Part shown: in pieces, positions 26,345 to 36,052 of the stretch | Position numbering within the stretch: the stretch's first letter is position 1 | How the letters are laid out: every line of letters begins with the position of its first letter | Source: JBGTSJ01 sp041940305 | GTDB lineage: Bacteria; Planctomycetota; Planctomycetia; Planctomycetales; Planctomycetaceae | Reading direction: 5' to 3' | Length of the DNA: 64,000 nt | Assembly (NCBI GenBank): GCA_041940305.1 | Contig: JBGTSJ010000001.1 | Coordinates: 124,001-188,000 of the forward strand | The notes under the pieces: generated by a model | Database searches by the model: none | What the model was told of the DNA's origin: nothing | The model's input: the letters and a program-made list of their open reading frames with translations, nothing else | Made by a program: the position numbers and the translations under genes

Positions 26345-26670
26345 CCGGCGGAGCCGACTCTTCTTTGTGTTCCTGGTGCCTTTGTGGTTCGTTAGCTTCG
26401 TACTAATCGACAGAGAGAACCACCAAGGCACAAAGGGCACCAAGAGAAGGATGCCGACGATCGCTGCAGTTCGGGACGCTGTGTAGCGGGCTCTTTCGTC
26501 GTTTCCTGCTTGTCATTGTGGTTTCTTTTGCACCAGACAAAGTTCAGGACGGCGCGACGGGAAGCTGGAGTTGGTCTGACAATCTCCCTGGTTGCGGTAT
26601 GCTGGGCCGCATGGGGCCGCGGTATTGATGCGGGGTGCTTTTCTGCCGGGAGTCCAGCCGAGGTTCTCTG
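26345..26670. repeat. Intergenic region with a large imperfect inverted repeat
   Basis: No gene is seen in the 326 bp between prs and the dehydrogenase gene. At about 26363-26390 and 26417-26450 lie inverted versions of one word family (TGGTGCCTTTGTGGTTC on one side, GAACCACCAAGGCACAAAGG on the other), able to form a long hairpin. They may act as a terminator for prs or be dispersed repeats. The rest is unremarkable. Confidence 0.6.
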
Positions 26671-29600
26671 ATGGTATTGCGATACATCGTCTTTCTGCTC
26701 GCCGTGGTGGTCATCGACGAAGGCTTCGGGCTTGCCGCTGATGGGTTGCCCCGGATTGAGCCGACCGCGCCTGAGCAGGCGGCCGCTAAGTTTGAGGTGC
26801 AGCATGGGTTTCGGCTGGAGCTGATTGCGGCGGAGCCATTGGTTACCGACCCGGTGGCGATGGCTTATGACGAGAATGGGCGGGCGTATGTCGTCGAGAT
26901 GAACGACTATCCTTACACCGATCCGGAGCTGGATGTGGCGTGGGCGGAGCAGGAGTCGGAGGCGATCGGTCGCGTGCGGCTGCTGTACGACGACGACGGC
27001 GACGGGGTGTTTGACCGGTCGAGCGTGTTTGCGGAGGGATTGTCGTGGCCGACGGGGGTGGCGTGCTGGAAAGGGGGCGTGTTCGTCACGGCGACGCCCG
27101 ACATCTGGTATCTGAAGGACACCGACGGGGACGGCGCGTCGGATGAGCGGCGGAAGGTGTTCACGGGGTTCCGCAAGTACAACGTGCAGGCCGTCATCAA
27201 TAACCTGCAGTGGGGACTTGATCACCGGGTGTACGCGGCGGGGTCGAGCAACGGCGGGCAGATTCAGCCGGGGGAGAGTCTGGACGCTATGGCGGTCCTG
27301 CTGGGCCGCAATGACTTTCGGTTCGATCCGGTCAGCGGGGAGTTCGAGGCAATTTCGGGCGGGGCGCGGTTTGGCAACTGCTTCGACGACTGGGGGAACC
27401 GGTTCATCTGCAACATCCGCAATCCGGTGCAGCACATCGTGCTAGAGGACCGGTACCTCGCGCGCAACCCGTCGCTGGCGGTGGCGTCGGCCGTGCATGA
27501 CTCCGCGGATTCCGGCGATGCAGTGCCGGTGTACCGCATCAGCCCGCCGGAGCCGTGGCGGGAACTCAATGCCGCGCGGCTGGCGGCGGAGAACCGGACC
27601 GGCACCCCGCGAAGCGAGATGCATGCGACGGGGTTCGTGACGTCGGCGGCCGGAGTGACGATCTATCGCGGCGACGCGTATCCCGCGGAGTTCTATGGCG
27701 ACGCATTCGTCGGAGAGGTCGCCGGGAACCTGGTGATCCGGTATCGGATGGAACCGGACGGGGCGACTTTCCGGGCGGTGCGCGAAGAGGCGCCGCCGGA
27801 GTTCCTGGCGTCGACTGACAACTGGTTCCGGCCGGTGAACTTCGTGAATGCGCCGGACGGCACGCTGCACCTGCTCGACATGTATCGGGAGACGATCGAG
27901 CATCCGTGGTCCATTCCCGACGACATCAAGGCGCTGGTCGATCTGCAAAGCGGGCGCGACCGCGGGCGCATCTACCGGCTGGTTCCGGCGGTAACACGCG
28001 AAGGCTTCGTACCGCAGCCGGCGCCGCGGCTTGGTGAAGCACCAATCGGTGAACTGGTCGCCACGCTGGAGAACCCGAACGGCTGGTGGCGGGATACGGC
28101 CCACCGGCTGATCTATGAACGGCAGGATGCAGCGGCCGTCAATCCGTTGCGGGCGTTGCTCATTGGCTCCGAATCGCCGGTCGCGCGGCTGCATGCGCTG
28201 TACTCACTGGACGGGCTGCAGTCGCTGGAGAGCGCGGACATTCTGGCCGCGCTGGCTGACAGTTCTCCGCGGATGCGGGAGCACGGGATTCGATTCGCCG
28301 AACGTCATCTGCAGAAGGACGCCGTAGCCCGCGATGTCCGCAGCCAGGCGACATCGCGAATTCGTGAACTCCTTGATGACACAGACGCCCGCGTCCGGCT
28401 ACAGGCGGCTTTATCGCTGGAAACGAGGGACGATGGCGATGCGCTCGCGGCGCTGACGGGACTGTTGAGACGCGATGCGGATGACCCCTGGATTCGTACG
28501 GCCGTCCTCAGCTCGCTGGACGAGAACGCGACGACCGAACTGCTGATGTCGGTGCTCGGAGATGCCGGGTGGATGGCCGCGCCGGCGGGGCTCGACCTGT
28601 GCACGACGCTGATCAATCAGTCGGCGGCCCGGCTGACGCCGGAGCAGAGCGGGGCGATGTTGTCGCTGATTTGTCAGCGGGAAGGTCTGCTCGACGACGG
28701 CTCGATCGATTTTGATTCGCAGCCGTTTCTGCTGCTGCTGACCGTCGCCGAGCGCTATGACGCTTCAGGCCGAACGCCGCAGGAGATTGCGACGGCTGCG
28801 GACGCACGCACGGCCGAGATTCTCGCGCGGGTGACGGAATCGGCCGAGACGGCGGCGGTGTCTACGGAAGCGGAGCTGGAGCACCGGGTGGCGGCGATCC
28901 GGTGGTTGGGGTGCCAGGGGTATGAAGTGGCGGGGCCGGTGCTCGTGGAGCTGCTCGATATCTCGCAACCGCAGGAAGTGCAGAGTGCGACGACGAGCGT
29001 GCTGTCGCGTTTCCGTGATCCGCGCGTGGCCGCGGCGCTGCTGGAGCGGTACGGACGGCTGACGCCGGCCCTGCGCGAGCAGGTGATTATTGTGCTGCTG
29101 GCACGGACGGACCGTCTGGATGCATTGCTGACGGCGATCGAGAAAGGGGAGGTTCCGCCGGGGGACATTCCGCCGGTGCGGCGCACGCTGTTGCTCAAGA
29201 GCGGCGACGCTGCTGTGCGGGAGCGCGTGCAGCGGCTATTCGGCAGCGAGGCGACTCCGGCGGAGAAACGGGCGGTCATCGAACGCTACCGGGACGTGCT
29301 GACCGGATCGCCGGACCTGGATCGGGGGCGGGCCGTGTTTCGGCGGGAGTGCGCGACCTGTCATCGGGCGGGGGGCGAAGGGCATGACGTGGGACCGGCG
29401 CTGGCGACGATCCGCAGCCGGACGCCCGCCGAGGTGCTCGAGCACATTCTGGATCCCAACCGTGAAGTGTCGCCGCACTATCTTGAGTATGTCGTGGTGA
29501 CGCTGGACGGGCTGGTGAAGACGGGGGCGATCGCGTCGGAGACGCCGACGAGCATCACGCTGCGGCAGCCGGAGGGGAAGCAGGAGACGGTGCTGCGGCA

Positions 29601-29727
29601 GGACATCGACACGATCAGCAGCAGCGGGAAGTCGCTGATGCCGGAGGGACTGGAGCAGAAGGTGACTCCGGAGGAGATGGCGGACCTGATCGGGTTTCTG
29701 TTGGAGGATGTGGGGGCGGGGCCGTGA
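26671..29727 (+). CDS. PVC-type membrane-bound dehydrogenase with HEAT repeats and C-terminal cytochrome c domain
   Basis: 1018 aa from the ATG at 26671, which begins a good signal peptide (VLRYIVFLLAVVVI). Residues about 40-430 form a beta-propeller dehydrogenase domain (FRLELIAAEPLVTDPVAM, GRAYVVEMNDYPY, DTDGDGASDERRKVF). About 440-870 are HEAT-like helical repeats. The C-terminus is a cytochrome c module with CATCH at 894-898, followed by DVGPALATIRSRTP and HILDPNREVSPHYLEYVV. This three-part layout is characteristic of planctomycetes and Verrucomicrobia. Probably a periplasmic redox enzyme of unknown substrate, possibly sugar-related. Confidence 0.93.
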   Translation: MVLRYIVFLLAVVVIDEGFGLAADGLPRIEPTAPEQAAAKFEVQHGFRLELIAAEPLVTDPVAMAYDENGRAYVVEMNDYPYTDPELDVAWAEQESEAIGRVRLLYDDDGDGVFDRSSVFAEGLSWPTGVACWKGGVFVTATPDIWYLKDTDGDGASDERRKVFTGFRKYNVQAVINNLQWGLDHRVYAAGSSNGGQIQPGESLDAMAVLLGRNDFRFDPVSGEFEAISGGARFGNCFDDWGNRFICNIRNPVQHIVLEDRYLARNPSLAVASAVHDSADSGDAVPVYRISPPEPWRELNAARLAAENRTGTPRSEMHATGFVTSAAGVTIYRGDAYPAEFYGDAFVGEVAGNLVIRYRMEPDGATFRAVREEAPPEFLASTDNWFRPVNFVNAPDGTLHLLDMYRETIEHPWSIPDDIKALVDLQSGRDRGRIYRLVPAVTREGFVPQPAPRLGEAPIGELVATLENPNGWWRDTAHRLIYERQDAAAVNPLRALLIGSESPVARLHALYSLDGLQSLESADILAALADSSPRMREHGIRFAERHLQKDAVARDVRSQATSRIRELLDDTDARVRLQAALSLETRDDGDALAALTGLLRRDADDPWIRTAVLSSLDENATTELLMSVLGDAGWMAAPAGLDLCTTLINQSAARLTPEQSGAMLSLICQREGLLDDGSIDFDSQPFLLLLTVAERYDASGRTPQEIATAADARTAEILARVTESAETAAVSTEAELEHRVAAIRWLGCQGYEVAGPVLVELLDISQPQEVQSATTSVLSRFRDPRVAAALLERYGRLTPALREQVIIVLLARTDRLDALLTAIEKGEVPPGDIPPVRRTLLLKSGDAAVRERVQRLFGSEATPAEKRAVIERYRDVLTGSPDLDRGRAVFRRECATCHRAGGEGHDVGPALATIRSRTPAEVLEHILDPNREVSPHYLEYVVVTLDGLVKTGAIASETPTSITLRQPEGKQETVLRQDIDTISSSGKSLMPEGLEQKVTPEEMADLIGFLLEDVGAGP

Positions 29728-29758
29728 GTGCGGTATTGTTGCGGCCAAGAGGGAGTCA

Positions 29759-29865
29759 GGGAGCGGACGCGTATCGGGGCCGCTTCCTGCCGGGCGCGGC
29801 TCGTTGGAAATGAGGGAGCGGAGGCCTATTCGGGCCGCTTCCTGCCGGGCGCGGCTCTTTGGAAA
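29759..29865 (+). repeat. Two tandem-like copies of a 52-bp sequence
   Basis: Copies at 29759-29810 and 29814-29865 share GGGAGCGGA at the start, GGGCCGCTTCCTGCCGGGCG in the middle and TTGGAAA at the end. They differ mainly at a central GCG/GCC block. They lie between the convergent dehydrogenase and metallopeptidase genes. Confidence 0.75.
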
Positions 29866-29899
29866 AAAACGAGCCTCCGATGCGGGGATCGGAGGCTCG
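29862..29899 (-). terminator. Intrinsic terminator of the minus-strand metallopeptidase gene
   Basis: CGAGCCTCCGAT (29870-29881) pairs with ATCGGAGGCTCG (29888-29899) across a six-base loop. Read on the minus strand the stem is followed by GTTTTTTT, giving a textbook terminator about 47 bases after the stop codon of the gene ending at 29946. Confidence 0.85.
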
Positions 29900-29945
29900 C
29901 TTCGTCGGTGCAGCGTTCGGGGCCGCCGGTCGGTCCGGCATTTCG

Positions 29946-31274
29946 TCAGGGAGCGAAGTCCCTGTCGAAACGGGAGTCGGACCGGGTCGAGGCAGCTCGA
30001 TCGCGCTGCGGCGGAAAGACGGATCCGGGCCGAGGGACGGCGGCCTGAGGATCAACGTCCGATTCCGCGGACGCACGCAGCCCCTCGTCCGCCGGGCGGG
30101 TTCTGACCGGCGGGAGAGGCTCAAAATCGGCGGCATTCGACATCGTGTGCGACTGCCCGTCTGTCTGTGAAAGGTTAGCCGTCATCTCCCATTCCGCCTG
30201 TTCGCGCTGCGGCATGGCGGTCACGCTGGGTTCGGGAGCGTCGAGATTCCGGCGGCGGGGTTCGGTGCGAATGGCGCGGCTGATTCCTGGGAGCGGCTGC
30301 AAAGACTCGGGACTCTGACCGCGGACGAGAGCGTTGTCGGCCGGGGGAGTGGTGCGTTCCGGCCGCGTGCGGGTGCTGTTATCGGCCAGCATGGCTCCGT
30401 CTTCGCGCTGCAGCATCGGGCTGCCGGCGAGGACCCAACCGTTCCAGTGTTTCTCGACGGCGGCGACGTTCTCGTAGCCGTAGTGCTTCTTGAACGCATA
30501 GGCCCAATTCTGCTCGTGGGCGTCGTTGAGGAACTTGAGGTACACCGCCCGGCCCTGCTCGCCGCGCTGCTGGACGAGGAAATCGGCGAGCGAGTAGCCC
30601 TCGGCGTAGAGCGTGAGAACCTGCTGCATGTCCTCGGGGTATTCGGTGATTTCGAGCAGTTCGGGGAGCGGGATGCGTCGGTTGGTGCGGATGACCTGGC
30701 CGAGGAGTTTGTTCTGACGCATCCGCTCGGATTCGTGTTCGACGAGGGTCGCGGCCCCTTCATCGGCCCAGCGGGGGAGGGGGCGGCGGAAGTAGCTGGC
30801 GAAGATCGTATGGCTGACTTCGTGGGGGATGACGGAGTCGAGGATGCGCTCCAGCGAACCCTGTACGGTCATGTTCCAGCCGAAGACTTCGCCGCCTTCG
30901 AAGGTGAACGTGGTGGCGCCGCCGGCGCCGATCTGTCCGACCTTCACCTTGATGGGGCAGGGGCGGTACCAGTTGGGGAGCGTTTCGCCCAGCCATTCCT
31001 GGGCGAGTTCGGAGCGATAGAACTCGGCGGCCTCGCCGACCTGCCGGGCGACGTCGTCGCTGGGGGCGGTGACCACGAAGTTGGCGGTCTTGTGCGTCGC
31101 GGCGCTGGCGACGTTGCAGAGGACCAGGGCGGCGGTGGCCAGGGTCCGCAGCGCATGGCGGCGGAGGCTCGTGCCGCGAGCGGAGCGGGGGAGGTCCCCC
31201 CGGTCCTGTCCGCTACGCTCGCGGTGTGGTGACTGACTGCGGGACGTCAACGCCGAGACGAGCCGAGCTTCCAT
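29946..31274 (-). CDS. Exported HExxH metallopeptidase-like protein
   Basis: 442 aa. A long basic N-terminus precedes a hydrophobic signal (LRTLATAALVLCNVASA, about 42-58). No later in-frame start is available, so the ATG at 31274 is kept. The zinc motif HEVSH (151-155) is followed 16 residues downstream by WADEGAATLVE, whose Glu172 would be the third ligand as in gluzincins (peptidase-MA-like). The second half is a helical domain (YAEGYSLADFLVQQRG, KHYGYENVAAVEKHWNGWV), then a low-complexity polar tail (about 300-442) likely to be disordered. The target is unknown. Confidence 0.85.
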   Translation of the reverse strand: MEARLVSALTSRSQSPHRERSGQDRGDLPRSARGTSLRRHALRTLATAALVLCNVASAATHKTANFVVTAPSDDVARQVGEAAEFYRSELAQEWLGETLPNWYRPCPIKVKVGQIGAGGATTFTFEGGEVFGWNMTVQGSLERILDSVIPHEVSHTIFASYFRRPLPRWADEGAATLVEHESERMRQNKLLGQVIRTNRRIPLPELLEITEYPEDMQQVLTLYAEGYSLADFLVQQRGEQGRAVYLKFLNDAHEQNWAYAFKKHYGYENVAAVEKHWNGWVLAGSPMLQREDGAMLADNSTRTRPERTTPPADNALVRGQSPESLQPLPGISRAIRTEPRRRNLDAPEPSVTAMPQREQAEWEMTANLSQTDGQSHTMSNAADFEPLPPVRTRPADEGLRASAESDVDPQAAVPRPGSVFPPQRDRAASTRSDSRFDRDFAP

Positions 31275-31726
31275 GCGCTACGGACCTTCCAGTGGAGTGC
31301 AGACGCCTGCGATCACCAGGTCAGGTGAGCGGGTCTTTGAGGAGGCGTCTGAGTGGGCCGCGGGGGCCGAGTGGGGTCGATCACTCCCTGCCGCCGATGA
31401 GGGCGACTGGGCGAAAGGTTCCGAATGCACAGGTGGTGCCAAACAGGAGCGAGAGAGATCGGCCGGGAGGCTGCAGAGCCGGCCGCGATTGCTGAACGCG
31501 TTGGCGGGGCGAAGGATGCGACGACTCTTCGAGTTCGCGCGGAGTCACGGGCCGAGAGCGGGGGAGGGCGAATCCATTGTAAGAGTTACAAGGGAGGGCG
31601 GCGGTGGGCGTGCCGGCGTTGAGTCGCGGGCCGTGTTTGCAGGAAGCCGTATTGACGGTTCCGCGTGCTTGTCGGATAGTCCCGCCCGAATCAATTCCCA
31701 CGTTCGACCGGCGGGAGACCGGCGCC
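31275..31726. other. Intergenic region between divergent genes
   Basis: 452 bp between the metallopeptidase gene and a membrane-anchored protein gene. An open frame of 182 codons crosses it but continues out of frame into the next gene, has no motif, and is probably not real. No clear promoter hexamers were found. It should carry the promoters of both divergent genes. Confidence 0.5.
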
Positions 31727-32362
31727 ATGAAACGCGGACTCACGACACTGTTGATCGCCGTCTATCTGGGAGTGCTCACCGCGGGTCTTGTGTCGCATGC
31801 GCTCAAGTTTCATTCGCATAGCCACCCGGTGATGTACTTCCTGGTGTGGGACATGTACGGCGGCTGGTGCGCGTTCGAAACGCGGCAGCATGTCATTGCC
31901 GAGGGAGTGAGCGGCGAATACTACGAAGTGCTTCCGCCTCCCTGGGAATCGTACAAGCCGTTCGGCGTCCTCGATCGTCAGCATTACGACGCGAAGGTGC
32001 AGTACGTCCCGCAGATGGCGGCGCTCGTCCTGCAGCATACCGAGCACGAGCCGATTCGCCGGATCGTCGTCATCGAGGAGGCGTGGTCCAAGAAGTACAA
32101 TCTTCCGGACCATCTCTGGGCCTCACGGCACGATGACCCGAAGCAGCCGACGTCGTATTTTCATGTGCGGGCCGTCGCGGATGCGGAAGGGCACGTGTCG
32201 CATCGCACGCTGCAGTGGTCGCAGCGGCTGTCCACGCGCTGCCTGGCCGACAATCCACGGCTGATGTCCGACATTTCACGAGGCCGCACATTTATCGCGT
32301 TTGATCCGGAACGACCGGAAGGGCACCAGGTCGTCCCGGCGGCGTACAATCCCGGATACTGA
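31727..32362 (+). CDS. Membrane-anchored protein of unknown function, partner of the HTTM gene
   Basis: 211 aa from the ATG at 31727. One N-terminal hydrophobic segment (TTLLIAVYLGVLTAGLVSHAL, about 5-25) is followed by HSHSHPVMYFLVWDMYGGWCAFE and an exported domain rich in His, Tyr and Trp. The WDMYGGW block resembles sequence found near HTTM-type proteins, which often have W/M-Y motifs in extracytoplasmic loops. It lies 81 bases upstream of the HTTM gene, so the two are probably co-transcribed. No enzymatic motif identified. Confidence 0.7.
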   Translation: MKRGLTTLLIAVYLGVLTAGLVSHALKFHSHSHPVMYFLVWDMYGGWCAFETRQHVIAEGVSGEYYEVLPPPWESYKPFGVLDRQHYDAKVQYVPQMAALVLQHTEHEPIRRIVVIEEAWSKKYNLPDHLWASRHDDPKQPTSYFHVRAVADAEGHVSHRTLQWSQRLSTRCLADNPRLMSDISRGRTFIAFDPERPEGHQVVPAAYNPGY

Positions 32363-32443
32363 CCGGGCGGAATCGCGCATTGCGGCGAGAGCGCCGGATG
32401 GTCAACGAGGCACGATGCCTCACTTTGCGTTGAGGAGTCACGG

Positions 32444-33964
32444 ATGACGACCTTTGCTGCGCCTGAACGTCCGCGCGGAATGACCGCGCGTCTGGCCGAG
32501 TTCTTCTACGGCGAGGAAACGCCCTACGGCGTGGCCCTGGTTCGGATGTTTCTGCCGCTGGTGCTGCTGCTCGAAGTGCTGCCGCGGTGGGCGCATTCGC
32601 GCGAGCTGTTCTCGTCTCAGGGAGCGCCGACCCCCTTGTGGGTGTCCTATGGCATCGAACAGGGGCTGCCGATCCCGTCTGCGGCCCTCGCGGTGGCGCT
32701 GATGTCGCTGCTCGTGATCCTGCTGCTGACGGCGTCGGTCGGCTGGTTCTCGCGGTTCTCCATTGCGAGTGCGGCGTTGATCTACGCTTACGTAGGGCTG
32801 CTCGACTCGACGAGCACGCTCGACAAGTGCGTGTGCATCTGCACGCACGCAATGCTGCTGCTGGGCATGTCGCAGTGCGGAGCCGTGTGGTCGGTGGACG
32901 CCTGGCTGCGGTCGGTCCGTCTCGGTACCCCGGACGATGCCGCGCCGCCGCGATTTCCGGCCTGGCCGCGCCGGCTGCTGCAACTTCTGATCGGGATTGT
33001 GTACCTGGCGTCGGCGGTGACGAAGGTCCATACGCCGCTGTTCTTCAGCGGGGACCATCTCGTCTTCTGGATGCTGACCGACATCACGCCGGAAAACCCG
33101 CTGGGGGACTTCCTGTCGATGTATCCGGCGTTCGTTCCGGCGGCGGCCTATACGACGTTCCTGTGGGAAGTGACGTTCGTGCTGACGTCCTGGAAGGGAT
33201 ACGGACGGCTGGGGATGCTGGGGATCGGCGTCGTGTTCCACGCGTTGACCTGGAGCCTGCTGGGGCTGCTGGTGTTTCCGCTCGTGTACCTGTGCCTGTA
33301 CATGGCTTGGGTGAACGAACGGGACGTCGAGCGGTTCTCCCTGCTGTTCGGGCGGCTCCGGGCGCGTTTGTCGCCTGCGCTGGCGATGCTCGGTGCGGCG
33401 GTCTCGCCGATTCGGCGGACCGCGGCGCACGCGGGAGTCGTGCACAGTGCGATGGCGTTCTCGCTGGTTCTGGCGGCGACGGCGCTGGCCGGCATCGAAC
33501 TGGAGCGCCGCAACGATACTTACAACGAGTTTGGCCCGTCCGGACGCGCTGCTCTGCGTCCCGTGCCGGCCGAGCGCGTCGCCCGGTTGTTCTCAGAGAA
33601 CGCCCGCCTGCTGTCACGCGACAAGGTATTTTCGTTCGACGTCGGGAGCATGAAGATTGGCGATCTTGTGGCCGATCGCCGGCGGGCCTTCGACTACGGC
33701 GAGAAGACGATCGTGCAATGCAGCCTGGCCCCGCCCCATGAGGACCTGTGGGTGGAGTTCAACCTGATGGACGCAGACGGGCGGATCGTCTCGCGACACG
33801 GGCAGATCGTCCCGCGCGAGCAGTTGCGTTCGACGCATGAGATGGAACTGGGCGAGGACCTGCGGCCGGGGCAGTACGCCTGGCTGCTCCGACTCGATGG
33901 CCATGACGTCGCCCGGCGGGACTTTACGCTGGGGGCCGTGCGCACGGCGTCGGCGGAGGAGTGA
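32444..33964 (+). CDS. HTTM-domain (vitamin K-dependent gamma-carboxylase-like) membrane protein
   Basis: 506 aa. Several transmembrane helices lie between about 28 and 350 (VALVRMFLPLVLLLEVLP, ALMSLLVILLLTASVGWF, LGIGVVFHALTWSLLGLLVFPLVYLCLYMAW). HTTM hallmarks include LLDSTSTLDK, a VDAWLR loop and LLQLLIGIVYLASAVTKVHTPLFFSGDHLVFWML. A soluble C-terminal region (about 365-506) ends the protein. The family is related to vitamin K-dependent gamma-glutamyl carboxylase in fold, but the bacterial members' reactions are mostly unknown. A small hairpin follows the stop. Confidence 0.88.
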   Translation: MTTFAAPERPRGMTARLAEFFYGEETPYGVALVRMFLPLVLLLEVLPRWAHSRELFSSQGAPTPLWVSYGIEQGLPIPSAALAVALMSLLVILLLTASVGWFSRFSIASAALIYAYVGLLDSTSTLDKCVCICTHAMLLLGMSQCGAVWSVDAWLRSVRLGTPDDAAPPRFPAWPRRLLQLLIGIVYLASAVTKVHTPLFFSGDHLVFWMLTDITPENPLGDFLSMYPAFVPAAAYTTFLWEVTFVLTSWKGYGRLGMLGIGVVFHALTWSLLGLLVFPLVYLCLYMAWVNERDVERFSLLFGRLRARLSPALAMLGAAVSPIRRTAAHAGVVHSAMAFSLVLAATALAGIELERRNDTYNEFGPSGRAALRPVPAERVARLFSENARLLSRDKVFSFDVGSMKIGDLVADRRRAFDYGEKTIVQCSLAPPHEDLWVEFNLMDADGRIVSRHGQIVPREQLRSTHEMELGEDLRPGQYAWLLRLDGHDVARRDFTLGAVRTASAEE

Positions 33965-34333
33965 ACGGGCCGGGGGGCTCCGGCCGGTGTGCCCGCAGGG
34001 ACTGAAATGCAGCGGAGGCGCGGCGGCGGCGGAGTCAGCGGGTCGGAGCGGTTGCACGGATTGCAGGAGTTGCGTCCGGGCGCGGCGGCGGGGGATTCCG
34101 GCGCAGAATCGTTGTGGCCCGCGACCTGTCTTCAGCATTCCGGGAAGTCTGGCCAGGCGGGGCCTTTCCGGACAGAGAGTGGCCGGGTTTCTGCCGATTC
34201 TTCAAGAGGCCGCGAATTCCGCGCGAGCGTTCGGTCTGTGCGCCCCGTACAATCAGGGGCGGCGCCCCGCTCGCTTGATCACGGTCGCCAGGACCACATT
34301 CCTGCTCTGCCCGATTGCTCCGGTTTGGTTCTT
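33965..34333. other. Intergenic region with possible terminator
   Basis: 369 bp without a convincing gene. A GC hairpin (GGCCGG at 33968-33973 with CCGGCC at 33980-33985) lies four bases after the HTTM stop but has no T-run. The coding frame of the next gene is open upstream, yet its upstream part has no signal or motif. No strong promoter was identified. Confidence 0.5.
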
Positions 34334-35584
34334 ATGCCCGCAATTCCGAATCTGTCGCGCCGCCAGTTCATCCAGGGTCTTGCCGCCTGCGGCCTGAGCG
34401 CTGCGGCGGTTCCGGCTCAATCGCAACTCACAACCACGTTGCCGACGGCACGTGAACTGGCCCGCTACGGACTGACGCGCGCCTGGTGGGGGCAGGCGGT
34501 CATTGATCCGGCGTTTGACCGCGTGCTGCACTTCACGGCCGATGAAGACAACGTCTACGTGCAGACGCAGGCGGGCATTATGACGGCGTTTCAGGCGGAG
34601 ACCGGGCGGCGGCTGTGGTCGGTCCTCGTCGGCGCCACCAATCGCATCAGCCTGCCCGTATCGACCAACGAGACGCAGGCACTTGTCACGGTCGGCCTCA
34701 ACCTATATTCGCTCAACAAGTTCACCGGAGAGATCGAGTGGGAGCTGGAGTTGCCGCATCATCCGTCGACATCGCCGGAGGTGGATCCGCGGCGCGTCTA
34801 TCTCGGGATGGTGGACGGCAGTGTGTACGCCTACGACCTGCAGACGATCAAACAACTGCACGAGGAAAATCGGCTCCCCAGGTGGAGCAACTATGCATTC
34901 CTGTGGCGTTACAAGTCGCCGTTGCAGATCAGTTCTCCCCCCATCTCGAACGGACGGAGCATCACGTTCGCCAGCCAGAGCGGATCCGTGTACAGCATCG
35001 GCGGGTCCGAAAACAAGCTGGCATATCAGTTTGAGACGGATGCTGAAATCCGAACTCCTATCGGAATGAACAGCGACTCTCTGTTCGTTGTGTCCGAGGA
35101 CGCGCGTCTGTATTGCCTGAACGCGGACAACGGCCGGCGTCAGTGGGCCTTTACTGCGGGCGTTCCCATCCGCAAGCAGCCGCGGATTATCGCCGGCAAC
35201 GTGTTCATCACGCCGCAGATTGAGGGGATGTACTGCCTGAACAGCGTCTCCGGGATCATCAAGTGGCGTCAGCCCCGTGCCACGGAATTCCTAGCTTCGA
35301 CGGACGACTATGTGTTCGCTTCCGACGCCCTGAACAACGTGCTAATCCTCGCACAAAGCGACGGGGCCGTCGTGGGGTCGTTGCCGCTCAGGTCGTTGTC
35401 GGTCCGGATGGCGAACGATCGGACGGATCGTGTGTACCTGGCGTCGGAGGACGGACTGGTGGTGTGCATCCGCGAGGACGGCCGCGACTTCCCGATTTAC
35501 CACAAGTACCCGGATCGTCGCCCGATTCTTCCGGAAATTGTGCCCGACGAGGAGGACGCCGACAACGCGCCGGATAACGCCTGA
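34334..35584 (+). CDS. Tat-exported PQQ-like beta-propeller protein
   Basis: 416 aa from the ATG at 34334, which places a Tat signal at the N-terminus (SRRQFIQGLAACGLSAAAVPAQS). The rest is a propeller of repeated PQQ-type blades: GIMTAFQAETGRRLWSVLVG, LYSLNKFTGEIEWELELP, VYAYDLQTIKQLHEEN, LYCLNADNGRRQWAFTAG and MYCLNSVSGIIKWRQ. Such proteins may bind a quinone cofactor or act as BamB-like or scaffold propellers; the catalytic residues of PQQ dehydrogenases are not evident. A tatA gene lies 138 bases downstream. Confidence 0.88.
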   Translation: MPAIPNLSRRQFIQGLAACGLSAAAVPAQSQLTTTLPTARELARYGLTRAWWGQAVIDPAFDRVLHFTADEDNVYVQTQAGIMTAFQAETGRRLWSVLVGATNRISLPVSTNETQALVTVGLNLYSLNKFTGEIEWELELPHHPSTSPEVDPRRVYLGMVDGSVYAYDLQTIKQLHEENRLPRWSNYAFLWRYKSPLQISSPPISNGRSITFASQSGSVYSIGGSENKLAYQFETDAEIRTPIGMNSDSLFVVSEDARLYCLNADNGRRQWAFTAGVPIRKQPRIIAGNVFITPQIEGMYCLNSVSGIIKWRQPRATEFLASTDDYVFASDALNNVLILAQSDGAVVGSLPLRSLSVRMANDRTDRVYLASEDGLVVCIREDGRDFPIYHKYPDRRPILPEIVPDEEDADNAPDNA

Positions 35585-35722
35585 TGGCTGAGTCGGTGCG
35601 AGATTCCTCGCATTGAGTTGCCGCGGCCGGCGGGATACGATTGAGTCGGCAGCCGTCGCGGAGCGGTTCCCCGGTCCAAGGGGACGTGGCATCGCGGGCG
35701 CCCCTCAACTTGGAAATCTGCG

Positions 35723-35911
35723 ATGTTTGGAATCAGCGGCTGGCAGCTCTTGTTTCTCCTGGTGATCGTGCTGCTGCTGTTCGGCAAGCGGTTGCCGGAC
35801 ACCATGCGGTCCCTCGGCAAGTCCGTCACGGAGTTCAAGAAGGGGGTTAAGGAAGGAGGAGAGTCGGAAGACGAGGACGAACCCCACCGCGTTGAACGCT
35901 CCGACGCCTGA
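35723..35911 (+). CDS. tatA: Twin-arginine translocase subunit TatA/E
   Basis: 62 aa. A short N-terminal transmembrane helix (GWQLLFLLVIVLLLFG, 6-21) with the conserved FG at 20-21 is followed by an amphipathic helix (KRLPDTMRSLGKSVTEFKKG) and an acidic tail. This is the TatA/TatE signature. TatA oligomers form the translocation path for folded proteins; several Tat substrates are encoded in this window. tatB and tatC are not here. Confidence 0.95.
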   Translation: MFGISGWQLLFLLVIVLLLFGKRLPDTMRSLGKSVTEFKKGVKEGGESEDEDEPHRVERSDA

Positions 35912-36052
35912 CTCCCACGATTCGGACGGCCGACAGATACTCCGGCTGCTCCAGCAGCGACTGCACTTCCGGAAGAACACGGACGAGCGCTCGGCCCGTT
36001 CCCGGGCATTGCACGGCGGCGAACTCCCGCACTTCAGCCTACTCGCCTGCGC

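Noticed and set aside
31273..31821. 182-codon open frame in a divergent intergenic region
   Set aside because: Overlaps the next real gene in another frame, with biased composition and no recognisable domain.
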